18,370 bases of DNA from Sulfurimonas sp. (GTDB taxonomy: Bacteria; Campylobacterota; Campylobacteria; Campylobacterales; Sulfurimonadaceae), in assembly GCF_023229105.1 (NCBI RefSeq), contig NZ_JALNZY010000041.1, positions 1 to 18,370 of the forward strand, written 5' to 3'. The first letter of the stretch is position 1. Every line of letters starts with the position of its first letter. Made by a program: the position numbers and the translations under genes. This document shows, one piece after another, positions 6,492-13,971 of the stretch. The notes under the pieces are model-generated. The model was not told the DNA's origin and did no database searches. It was given only the letters and a program-made list of their open reading frames with translations.

Positions 6492-7915
6492 TGAAAAATT
6501 TTAAAAATTTCACTCCAAATATTTTGGTTATTGGGGATTTGATGATAGACCACTATCTATGGGGAAGTTGTGAGAGAATCTCCCCCGAAGCTCCTGTGCA
6601 GGTTGTAGATATATCTAAAGAGACTACAGTTTTAGGCGGAGCGGGAAATGTCATAAACAATCTTAAAGCACTTGGCGCAAATGTAAGTGTAAGCAGTGTG
6701 ATAGGGGATGATGACAACGGCATAGAGCTGATTGAGATGTTGCAAAAAATCGGGGTAAATACCGATAAGATAATAACCCAAAAAGAGAGAAAAACTTCAA
6801 AGAAAAGCCGTGTAATAGCAAGCTCGCAGCAAGTGCTTAGATATGATAAAGAGAGTAAAGATCAGATTCATAAAGCTCAAGCAGATAAAATCTTAAACTC
6901 ATTATTTGGGATGATTGATAAGTTTGATGCAGTGATACTCTCAGATTATGGCAAAGGCGTTTTAAGCGATTATCTATGTCAAGAAGTGATAGCTCTTTGC
7001 AATAAAAACAGGATAAAAGTTTTAGTTGACCCAAAGGGGAGTGACTATGCTAGATACAGCGGTGCGTACCTTCTAACTCCAAATAAAAAAGAGGCGATTC
7101 AAGCTACAAAGATAGAGATAAAAGATACAAAAACTCTCCAAGAGGCGCTTAAAAAACTAAAACAAGATTGCAACTTGGCAATTTCTTTGATTACATTATC
7201 TGAGGACGGAATCGCCACTTATGAAGATGCGATGAAAGTGTTTCCAACGGTTGCAAAAGAGGTCTTTGACGTAACTGGAGCGGGCGATACTGTTATTGCA
7301 TCTATCGCATTTGCGCTTAGTGCAGGTAGAAATATAGAAGAAGCAGCGGCGTTTGCAAACCTTGCAGCAGGTGTTGTCGTGGGGAAAATAGGCTCAGCAA
7401 CGGTCACGCTAGGGGAGATAGAGGAGTATGAAGCGACTCTTCATAAAAGCACTTCAGATGCCCATATTAAAAATTTTGATGAGATAAAAGCGGTTGTAAA
7501 GCGCTACCGTGAGAATGGAAAAAAAGTTGTCTTTACAAACGGCTGCTTTGATATCTTGCATGTAGGGCATGTAAAGTATCTGCAGGAGGCAAAAAGCTTT
7601 GGAGATGTTTTGATAGTGGGATTGAACTCTGATGCATCTGTTTCTCGCTTAAAAGGTTCCGCGCGTCCTATAAATATAGCGGAGGATAGAGCTTATCTCT
7701 TAGCCGCGCTTGAAGCGGTTGATTTTGTTGTGCCGTTTGAGGAAGACACTCCTTATGAGCTTATAAAAATGATAATGCCCGACACGCTTGTAAAAGGCGG
7801 AGATTATGAAGGTAAAGATGTTGTCGGAACAGAGTTTGCTAGGGAGTTGAAGCTTGTTGGCTTTGTTGATGGAAAAAGCACAACGATGACAATCAAAAAA
7901 ATTCAAGGAGATTAG
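6491..7915 (+). CDS. hldE: Bifunctional D-glycero-beta-D-manno-heptose 7-phosphate kinase / 1-phosphate adenylyltransferase
   Basis: HldE performs two steps of ADP-heptose synthesis: phosphorylation of heptose 7-phosphate at O-1 and, after GmhB, adenylyl transfer to heptose 1-phosphate. The 474 residues split into an N-terminal PfkB/ribokinase-fold kinase (about 1-315), with GDLMIDHYLWG near the start, GGAGN near 49-53 and GAGDT with catalytic Asp266, and a C-terminal nucleotidyltransferase (about 340-474), with TNGCFDILHVGH at 349-360 carrying the HxGH motif. Both halves are intact and at the length usual for the fused form. The ATG overlaps the hldD stop, and the stop abuts the next start directly. 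Confidence 0.97.
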   Translation: MKNFKNFTPNILVIGDLMIDHYLWGSCERISPEAPVQVVDISKETTVLGGAGNVINNLKALGANVSVSSVIGDDDNGIELIEMLQKIGVNTDKIITQKERKTSKKSRVIASSQQVLRYDKESKDQIHKAQADKILNSLFGMIDKFDAVILSDYGKGVLSDYLCQEVIALCNKNRIKVLVDPKGSDYARYSGAYLLTPNKKEAIQATKIEIKDTKTLQEALKKLKQDCNLAISLITLSEDGIATYEDAMKVFPTVAKEVFDVTGAGDTVIASIAFALSAGRNIEEAAAFANLAAGVVVGKIGSATVTLGEIEEYEATLHKSTSDAHIKNFDEIKAVVKRYRENGKKVVFTNGCFDILHVGHVKYLQEAKSFGDVLIVGLNSDASVSRLKGSARPINIAEDRAYLLAALEAVDFVVPFEEDTPYELIKMIMPDTLVKGGDYEGKDVVGTEFARELKLVGFVDGKSTTMTIKKIQGD

Positions 7916-8488
7916 ATGTTTAAAAAAGCAACTTTGATAGCACTAAGTGCTGTATCTGTTTTTGCGATGCATAGCGCTGAGGTCAATATTAATAACTCGG
8001 ATATAGAGCTCTCAGCTAGGCTGGATATGGGGCAGTTTAATGAAAGTGTAGAGCCAAATACAATTTTTTTGGGCGCAAGATATTTACATGCAGATGAGAG
8101 ACACAGTGATGTAAATAGCATAGATGATTTTCAAGAGATAAATTTTTTGATGCAAAAAAATGTAAATAGTGATTTTAGATTGGGCTTAGGCATTAAAGCA
8201 AACTATACGAAAAATTTTGTCTCAATTCCTCTAGGTGTAGAAGCTTCTTACAAACTCCCTTTTAGCTCAAGTGTTCCATTTTACATTGGTGCGAGCATCT
8301 ACGTTGCTCCCGAGGTTCTCTCCTTTGATAAAGCCGATAATTTTTTAGAGTATCAGGTAAATGTGGAGGCAGAGGCTATAAAAAACGGGTTTATAACTCT
8401 TGGATACAGACATATAGACACTAACTATAAAAACTGGGATGTAGAGTATAACGAATCACTCTATTTCGGTTTGAAATTTCTGTTTTAA
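7916..8488 (+). CDS. YfaZ-like outer membrane beta-barrel protein
   Basis: The 190-residue protein begins with a Sec signal peptide (MFKKATLIALSAVSVFA). The rest alternates polar and aromatic/hydrophobic residues in amphipathic strands and ends in LYFGLKFLF. A C-terminal Phe in such a strand is the usual sorting signal for BAM-inserted outer membrane barrels. It most resembles the YfaZ family, which has no well-defined function; about eight strands would fit. AAGGAG at 7905-7910 sits five bases before the ATG, which immediately follows the hldE stop, so it belongs to the hldD-hldE unit. Family assignment is from overall pattern and is moderate; the outer membrane barrel call is stronger. Confidence 0.75.
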   Translation: MFKKATLIALSAVSVFAMHSAEVNINNSDIELSARLDMGQFNESVEPNTIFLGARYLHADERHSDVNSIDDFQEINFLMQKNVNSDFRLGLGIKANYTKNFVSIPLGVEASYKLPFSSSVPFYIGASIYVAPEVLSFDKADNFLEYQVNVEAEAIKNGFITLGYRHIDTNYKNWDVEYNESLYFGLKFLF

Positions 8489-9465
8489 TCCTCGCTATTT
8501 AACTCTTTTACGGCTTTGATAACCTCATAAGCCGTAATGCTTTTCATACACTCATGATGACCTAGCGGGCACTCTCTTCTCATGCAAGGAGAACACTCCA
8601 TCTCATGTCTTACAACCTTGCTTTTTTCATTCATCCACTGTGATGTTTCTGTATGTTTTGTAGGTCCAAAAATAGAGACGCTAGCAACCCCATAAGCAGC
8701 CGCTACATGCATAGGTCCGCTGTCGTTTGTGATAAATAGCGAACAACCGCCAATAAGAGAACATAACTCTTTAATATCTGTTTTTCCCGCTAAATTTGTG
8801 TAGTTAGTTACATTTGATGCCACAAGATAGGACTCTATCTCGTTAGCCATCTCTACTTCGTTTGGACCGCCAAAGATTATGATGTCGTACTCGCTGCTAA
8901 ACTCACTTGCAACTTCGGCAAATCTCTCGGGATACCATCTTTTTGCACTTCCGTATGTCGCACCTGCATTGATGCCCATTGTCGGTTTTATAAGCTTTTT
9001 AGGTTGGATGTAGAGTTTAAGTTTAGGAGTGATTTTGTCCCATCTATCGGTATTTGTCATGGCCAGTTCAGCGTATTGTCTGCTGAGGTGTTTGTCTGCC
9101 TTTATGTTAGGTGTGTGCGAGAGCAATAACATAGAGTGCCATGATTTTTTGGCAATGCACAGAACGCTTCCTGTTAGTTTTAGAAGCAAAGATGAGTGAA
9201 TTTGGTCTCTAAAGGAGATAGCCATATCAAAGCTGCCTAGTTTTTTGGCAAGACTGTATGTCGCTTTGATTCTGTTAGGGGATTTTTTTGTCTCATCCAC
9301 TACCGCTTTTTCGCAGCGCGGATGATACTTTAATGCTTCTATAGAGACAAAACTTCCGACAAAAGTAAACTTTGCGTTTGGATAGTAAGAACTTAGTAGC
9401 TCAATCGCGGGAGTTGCCATAACAGCATCGCCTAGCCAGTTTGGTAAAATTATCAATATTTTCAT
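8485..9465 (-). CDS. waaF: ADP-heptose:LPS heptosyltransferase II
   Basis: WaaF adds the second heptose to the inner core at the cytoplasmic face of the inner membrane. The 326-residue GT9 protein starts LPNWLGDAVMATPA (residues 7-20), as heptosyltransferase II does. It has AGATYGSAKRWYPERF near 167-182, TNDSGPMHVA from 246 (the ADP-heptose-binding segment) and a Cys cluster typical of WaaF (Cys291, Cys294, Cys299, Cys306). It lies seven bases downstream of the glycosidase-like gene on the same strand. Its stop codon shares a TTAA palindrome with the stop of the convergent barrel gene. There is no good Shine-Dalgarno; a TATAAT lies six bases before the ATG. Confidence 0.96.
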   Translation of the reverse strand: MKILIILPNWLGDAVMATPAIELLSSYYPNAKFTFVGSFVSIEALKYHPRCEKAVVDETKKSPNRIKATYSLAKKLGSFDMAISFRDQIHSSLLLKLTGSVLCIAKKSWHSMLLLSHTPNIKADKHLSRQYAELAMTNTDRWDKITPKLKLYIQPKKLIKPTMGINAGATYGSAKRWYPERFAEVASEFSSEYDIIIFGGPNEVEMANEIESYLVASNVTNYTNLAGKTDIKELCSLIGGCSLFITNDSGPMHVAAAYGVASVSIFGPTKHTETSQWMNEKSKVVRHEMECSPCMRRECPLGHHECMKSITAYEVIKAVKELNSED

Positions 9466-9472
9466 AATGCAA

Positions 9473-10735
9473 TTATACCGCGTCTTTTATATAAATATAA
9501 ATCGGAGAGGAGCCTACATGCAGCGTTTCATTTTTTATGATATCTCCAGAGCTAGAGTATATTATGCTAAAAAAATCCTCATTTTTAAGGGTAATTGGCT
9601 TGAGCGACCAGTGTATTTGAAGCAATTTTTCATTAACTAAACATTGAAGTATGTAGTGTTCTCTTTTTATATCAAGTCTTAAAAATTGGGAGTTTTTTAG
9701 ATTTTGAATCATAAATTTATATACATCAAATGCTTTTCTCTTCTTTATGCCATCTCTGTTATCGATTAGTCCGTATCCGGGGGCTATTAGCTGATGCCAA
9801 GATACGCTATCGACCTGTTGAGATGCAAATGCAAGCAGGTAATATCTTAACATGTAGTCCGAATAAAACTCCTCACTTACACACTCATACTCGCTTGTCG
9901 GTGCATAAGGTGCGGTGTTGCTTATGGGCCAGTTAGTCTCAGTGATGTGAAGTTCATGTGCACTTTTTGGACTTAGCCAGACCATGGTGCTAAGTAGCGA
10001 AATTTTATCAAGAAGATTAAAGCCCATTTGAGTATTTTCAGGCGCACCGCGTCTATCTACATATAAAAGTGCGGATAAACCGTCATAGCGGTACTTAAAA
10101 GAGTTAAAAAGAGTATGAGCAGTAAAGTGATACTCAAAATCTATAACCCCGCTTCCAATCAACTTAATATTTGGAAACTTTTCTTTTTTTAAAGCATAGG
10201 CTACTTGATAAAAACGATTATACTCATCAACGCTAAAAAACCCCCATTTTGTTCTGTTTATAGTTGAACCTATCTCAAAAATATTTATATGTTTGCCTAG
10301 CTTTGTAAAGATAGTGTTTAAATCATTTTCAAGAAGTTTTAAATCCTCTATATGTTCTCTATCTTGAATGATTTTTAGTGTTATTTTTTTCTCTTTTAGT
10401 TTTAAGATAAAGCTCTCAAGCTCATTAAAAGTCTGCATCTTGCAGAGTTTAAAACGAACTAAAACTCTACTAACTCCCAACTCCTCTATAAGCTCAAGCG
10501 TCATTTCGCTCTGCCTTTGATAATCAACTCCCATACAAAAAAAATCATTTGAATCTATTTTTTTTCTTTTGACAAAAGGTGTCATGATGATTGCAAAGGG
10601 GAGCATCACAAGAGATATAAAAAAAGTTTTAAGCAAGGAGCCGACCTGATTTTTTCGCATCTGTTTTTTGTAGTTTTTGTCTTTTAGCGGATACGGTTGA
10701 TCGGAATAATTATCCCAGTTAAATGGCTGTTTCAT
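9473..10735 (-). CDS. Membrane-anchored glycoside hydrolase-like (clan GH-A type) protein
   Basis: The 420-residue product has one N-terminal membrane segment (about 33-54) after a short basic cytoplasmic stretch, then a domain that reads like a clan GH-A TIM barrel. Arg95 in VLVRF suits the conserved beta-2 Arg. FEIGSTINRTKWG at 153-165 aligns with the beta-4 segment that normally reads EIxNEPN, and HITETNWP at 263-270 offers Glu266 as beta-7 nucleophile; Trp313 follows. The usual acid/base Glu in the NE pair is replaced (Ser157-Thr158 here). It may therefore be a pseudoenzyme, a sugar-binding protein or an altered glycosidase/transglycosylase facing the periplasm. Its place beside waaF suggests work on core or O-chain sugars. 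No exact family is claimed. Confidence 0.6.
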   Translation of the reverse strand: MKQPFNWDNYSDQPYPLKDKNYKKQMRKNQVGSLLKTFFISLVMLPFAIIMTPFVKRKKIDSNDFFCMGVDYQRQSEMTLELIEELGVSRVLVRFKLCKMQTFNELESFILKLKEKKITLKIIQDREHIEDLKLLENDLNTIFTKLGKHINIFEIGSTINRTKWGFFSVDEYNRFYQVAYALKKEKFPNIKLIGSGVIDFEYHFTAHTLFNSFKYRYDGLSALLYVDRRGAPENTQMGFNLLDKISLLSTMVWLSPKSAHELHITETNWPISNTAPYAPTSEYECVSEEFYSDYMLRYYLLAFASQQVDSVSWHQLIAPGYGLIDNRDGIKKRKAFDVYKFMIQNLKNSQFLRLDIKREHYILQCLVNEKLLQIHWSLKPITLKNEDFFSIIYSSSGDIIKNETLHVGSSPIYIYIKDAV

Positions 10736-10792
10736 AAGGCGAATTATAACGTTTTTAAGATAAAATAAGTTATTAAAATATTAGGAACTCTC

Positions 10793-11758
10793 TTGAATAT
10801 ACTTGTTGTTCGCACTGACAAATTGGGCGATTTTATAACCGCACTCCCTGCTGTATATGTCTTAAAACAGTATGATTTAAAAAATAGAGTTGTAGTTTGT
10901 GTTGCTCCGCTAAACAGGGCTTTGGCTGAGTCTTGTGAGTTTATAGATGAGGTTGTTGTTGATGATGGTAAAAGTTTTTGGGAGCTGGTTTTTAAACTAA
11001 GAAAAGCAAAAATAGACGCTTCTGTCACCCTTTTTTCAAATACTCGTGTGGCACTTGCACAGCTCATTGCAGGGATTTCAAAGAGAGTTGCCCCTGCGAC
11101 AAAAATAGCGCAGATATTTTATAATAAAAGAGTCGCACAAAGAAGAAGCAGAGTCCAGATGGCGGAGTTTGAGTATAATTTAGAGCTTACAAAATCTCTC
11201 TTTAGCGATATAAGTTTAGAGTATAAAAAACCGCTCTTAAGCTTTAGCGACAAGGAGCAGATATATAGAGTTTTTCGCGCAAATCATGATATACAAAAAG
11301 AGGAGATTGTTGCTTTTCATGTAGGATTTGGCGGTTCAAGTGATGCAAACTGGACTCTTGATGAGTATGAAATTTTGATTCGTGGGGTTGTTAAGCAGGA
11401 TAAATATCAAGTAGTTTTAACTTTTGGACCTGATGAGAAAGAGCTTTATGAGGAGATGCAAAATAGACTTTATGATATAGATGTTATCTTCTATTTATCT
11501 CTTGAGGGGCTTGTCTATTTCGCAAAACTTATAAGCAGTTTCAAGCTTTTTGTCTCTACTTCAACCGGAACATATCATGTGGCTTCTTTGGTAGGAACAC
11601 CAACTATGACATTTTTTGCTGATAATCTTTTTGCAAGCGCTAAGAGATGGAAGAGTATTGGGGATGAAGAGTTGCAAAAACACTTTATGATTCCCCAGAG
11701 CGAACAAAAGAGACAAGAGCTGTTTGAAGAGGTTAAAAGAGAGTTGTTTTGCTATTGA
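10793..11758 (+). CDS. GT9-family glycosyltransferase (heptosyltransferase-like, third in the locus)
   Basis: The 321-residue protein starts MNILVVRTDKLGDFITALPA, the GT9 N-terminal motif. It continues with HVGFGGSSDANW near residues 175-186 and STSTGTYHVAS near 252-262, which corresponds to the D(S/T)GPxH segment of WaaC and WaaF but without the standard Asp and Pro. It probably transfers a heptose or related ADP/GDP-sugar to the core, as a heptosyltransferase III-like enzyme; acceptor and donor cannot be read from sequence. The start is TTG, supported by AGGA at 10783-10786, six bases upstream. The 57-base gap to the divergent gene is very A/T-rich and must contain both promoters; TAAAAT at 10761-10766 is a weak -10 candidate. 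Confidence 0.85.
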   Translation: MNILVVRTDKLGDFITALPAVYVLKQYDLKNRVVVCVAPLNRALAESCEFIDEVVVDDGKSFWELVFKLRKAKIDASVTLFSNTRVALAQLIAGISKRVAPATKIAQIFYNKRVAQRRSRVQMAEFEYNLELTKSLFSDISLEYKKPLLSFSDKEQIYRVFRANHDIQKEEIVAFHVGFGGSSDANWTLDEYEILIRGVVKQDKYQVVLTFGPDEKELYEEMQNRLYDIDVIFYLSLEGLVYFAKLISSFKLFVSTSTGTYHVASLVGTPTMTFFADNLFASAKRWKSIGDEELQKHFMIPQSEQKRQELFEEVKRELFCY

Positions 11759-11775
11759 TTTAATATATAATTGAA

Positions 11776-11781
11776 TATAAT
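11776..11781 (+). promoter_or_regulatory. Possible -10 box before the methyltransferase gene
   Basis: TATAAT lies 49 bases upstream of the methyltransferase ATG, in the 72-base gap after the GT9 gene. It could drive the methyltransferase and acyltransferase separately. No -35 element is obvious. The methyltransferase has only AAGG (11816-11819), 11 bases from its ATG. Confidence 0.35.
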
Positions 11782-11830
11782 GCAACAATGAGAGAAATTA
11801 ATAAACAGATAGAAAAAGGTATCTTAATTT

Positions 11831-12667
11831 ATGAATGAGAACGAGTATGATTTTCCCAAAAAGGGAATCAATAAATATATAACAGAATATGTGAAAAATT
11901 TACCGGATCTTACAGGTAAGGTAGTCTTAGATATTCCGTGCGGTGATGGAAGAGCTAGTTATGAGTTTAAGAAAAAAGGCGCAGAAGTTAAAGCTTTTGA
12001 CCTTTTTGTAGATTTTATGAAACTAACAGATGTCAAGTCTAACTATGCCGACTTATCAGAAGATTTGCCAGTAGAGAGCGAGTCAATAGACTATATAATA
12101 TGTCAAGAGGGAATAGAACATATCCCAAACCAACTAAAGGTTCTTCAAGAGTTTAATAGAGTTCTAAAAAAAGATGCAATTTTGCTGATAACTACACCAA
12201 ATGATTCGCAAGTTAAAGTTAGATTGTCAAATTTTTTGCTAGAAACAGATTTGTGGAAAAAAATGCCTCCAACAGAGGTTGATAGTATCTGGTTTGCAAA
12301 AAATGACACAAATAAGCTCTATTATGGGCATCTTTTTCTGCTTGGAGTGCAACATTTTCAAACCCTGCTTACTCTCTCAGGGTTTAAAACCAAAAAACGA
12401 ATAAAGACAGATTTTAGTACATCTTCATTAGTTTTGGGAGTTATTTTTTACCCTATTTTACTGCTTATGACATCTGTTGCGTACTTTCTTTATAAAGATA
12501 AAAATCAACATGTAGAAGAAAAAGCAAAAAAAAAGATTTTATTTGATAGAGCCATCTTAAATCTTTTACCAACAACACTATTTAATAAACATATATTTTG
12601 GGAAATAAAAAAACAGAGTAACAACGAAGAAACAATTTCAAGATTAAGAAAAATGTATAGAAACTAA
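11831..12667 (+). CDS. Class I SAM-dependent methyltransferase with C-terminal membrane segment
   Basis: The 278-residue protein has a Rossmann methyltransferase core: VVLDIPCGDGRASYEF near 31-46 is the SAM-binding motif I, VKAFDLF near 53-59 ends in the acidic ribose-binding residue, and CQEGIEHIPN near 91-100 with VLKKDAILLITTPN at 111-124 are the later motifs. The substrate is not evident; a sugar or lipid-linked glycan is likely given the neighbours. A hydrophobic stretch at about 199-221 would tether the protein to the inner membrane, which is unusual for this fold. It is followed three bases later by an acyltransferase gene. Confidence 0.82.
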   Translation: MNENEYDFPKKGINKYITEYVKNLPDLTGKVVLDIPCGDGRASYEFKKKGAEVKAFDLFVDFMKLTDVKSNYADLSEDLPVESESIDYIICQEGIEHIPNQLKVLQEFNRVLKKDAILLITTPNDSQVKVRLSNFLLETDLWKKMPPTEVDSIWFAKNDTNKLYYGHLFLLGVQHFQTLLTLSGFKTKKRIKTDFSTSSLVLGVIFYPILLLMTSVAYFLYKDKNQHVEEKAKKKILFDRAILNLLPTTLFNKHIFWEIKKQSNNEETISRLRKMYRN

Positions 12668-12670
12668 GAT

Positions 12671-13225
12671 ATGTATAGAAGTAATTTTAGTTTAATTGAC
12701 AGATTTAGAAATAAAATTAGAGTTGATAAGAGCACTGAAGTAGCTATTGGTAAAAATAGTAAAATAGTTAACTGTACTATCGTAGTAAAGGGCAAAAACA
12801 ATACTCTTAAAATAGGAGCAAACTCTAAACTTAGAGCCAGCACAATAGAGATAATCGGCAACAATTGTGAAATCAGTATAGGTGAAGGCAGCTTAGTCGG
12901 TCATAACTCTTACTTAAGTGCCAAAGAAGAAAGTATAAGCTTGATTATTGGAGATAAGACCGCACTCTCTCGTAATATAAAAGTTATGACATCTGATGGG
13001 CATCCGATATTTCAAAATAACCAAAGAATAAATCATGCTAAAAATATAATAATTGAAGATGGTGTTTGGATTGCAGACAGTGTAACAATTTTAAAGGGTG
13101 TAACAATCAAGAAAGGCTCTGTCGTTGGAATAAACTCTACTGTTACAAAAGATATCCCAAAAGAGAGTATTGCTGTTGGAAACCCGTGTGTAGTGGTAAA
13201 AGAAGATATAACTTGGACTTATTAA
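12671..13225 (+). CDS. Hexapeptide-repeat (left-handed beta-helix) acyltransferase
   Basis: The 184-residue protein is built of imperfect hexapeptide repeats with Ile, Val or Leu every sixth residue, from about residue 23 to 173, as in the LbH O-acetyltransferases (WbbJ/maltose-transacetylase relatives). A loop with SDGHPI (His111 likely catalytic) is followed by GVWIADSVTILKGVTI and AVGNPCVVV, the usual C-terminal coil. It should transfer an acetyl or similar group from a CoA thioester to a sugar hydroxyl or amine. Family membership is secure; donor and acceptor are not. It ends on a TTAA palindrome shared with the stop of the convergent GT2 gene. It resembles the partial acyltransferase at the right edge. 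Confidence 0.87.
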   Translation: MYRSNFSLIDRFRNKIRVDKSTEVAIGKNSKIVNCTIVVKGKNNTLKIGANSKLRASTIEIIGNNCEISIGEGSLVGHNSYLSAKEESISLIIGDKTALSRNIKVMTSDGHPIFQNNQRINHAKNIIIEDGVWIADSVTILKGVTIKKGSVVGINSTVTKDIPKESIAVGNPCVVVKEDITWTY

Positions 13226-13971
13226 TCTAATTTTTTATTTAACTCATAAAGCTTTATATATTTGTAAAAATTTGTTGCCATGTGTGAAAATGCTATAACC
13301 AATCCTGCATAACCGTCTAAAAACCCTTTTTTTAGAAAGTAGGTTTTAAAAAATGAAAATATAGCGTTAAAGAAGGCTTTTGATGGGGAGGAACTTTTTT
13401 TACCAATATTATCTTGTGCAAATATAGTAGAGTATCTATCAAGTTTGATTATAAAGTCTGTTATGTTTGAGTATGGATAGTGCAAAATATAACCTTTTAT
13501 TTGCACAATATAAAACTCTTTTTCTATCACTTTCTCATGTACTTTTTCATTTGTAAAAGATGTCTTTGTCCTGTTATAGAGTCTTGCTATGAGGTCATTA
13601 CCCCAACAGTGCTTTACATATATCTCTTTGTAGTAGTTTTGCCTAAGAATCGTATATATGTTTTTATCATCTAGTGCTAGATTTGAGATGTTTTTTATAA
13701 ACTCATCTGATAAAACTTCATCTGCATCAAGAGAGAACACCCAATTATTTTTGGCAAAGGTGGATGCTAGATTTTTTGTAGGACCAAATCCTAAAAATTT
13801 ACCTTGAACAAGATTTACATTTGAGTAGTTTTTTACAATATCCATTGTTGCATCAGTTGAACCGTTGTCATAAACAACAACATCGCTAAAATCTTTTAAT
13901 GAATCAAGTGTTTTTGCTATCGTTGATGCCGCGTCTTTTACGATAATTACGCATGAGATATCCTTAATCAA
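13222..13971 (-). CDS. GT2-family glycosyltransferase (WaaE/KdtX-like)
   Basis: The 249-residue protein has a GT-A fold: CVIIVKDAASTIAKTLDSL near 7-25, YDNGSTD near 34-40 for nucleotide binding, GFGPTKNLA near 61-69 and SLDADE at 80-85, the metal-binding DxD. The K(D/N)-type N-terminus and FGPxKN segment are characteristic of the WaaE/KdtX beta-1,4-glucosyltransferase group that adds glucose to heptose I, though donor specificity is inferred. The start is TTG, with GGGGAG about seven bases upstream, overlapping the end of the kinase gene by eight bases. It is the last gene of the minus-strand operon. Confidence 0.86.
   Translation of the reverse strand: MIKDISCVIIVKDAASTIAKTLDSLKDFSDVVVYDNGSTDATMDIVKNYSNVNLVQGKFLGFGPTKNLASTFAKNNWVFSLDADEVLSDEFIKNISNLALDDKNIYTILRQNYYKEIYVKHCWGNDLIARLYNRTKTSFTNEKVHEKVIEKEFYIVQIKGYILHYPYSNITDFIIKLDRYSTIFAQDNIGKKSSSPSKAFFNAIFSFFKTYFLKKGFLDGYAGLVIAFSHMATNFYKYIKLYELNKKLD

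Noticed and set aside
9730..9936. Plus-strand ORF of 68 codons opposite the glycosidase-like gene
   Set aside because: Composition is unlike neighbouring proteins, no domain is visible, and the opposite strand carries the supported gene.
10744..11067. Minus-strand ORF of 107 codons over the start of the third GT9 gene
   Set aside because: It is Ser/Thr/Lys-rich, antisense to a convincing GT9 N-terminus, and without a ribosome binding site.
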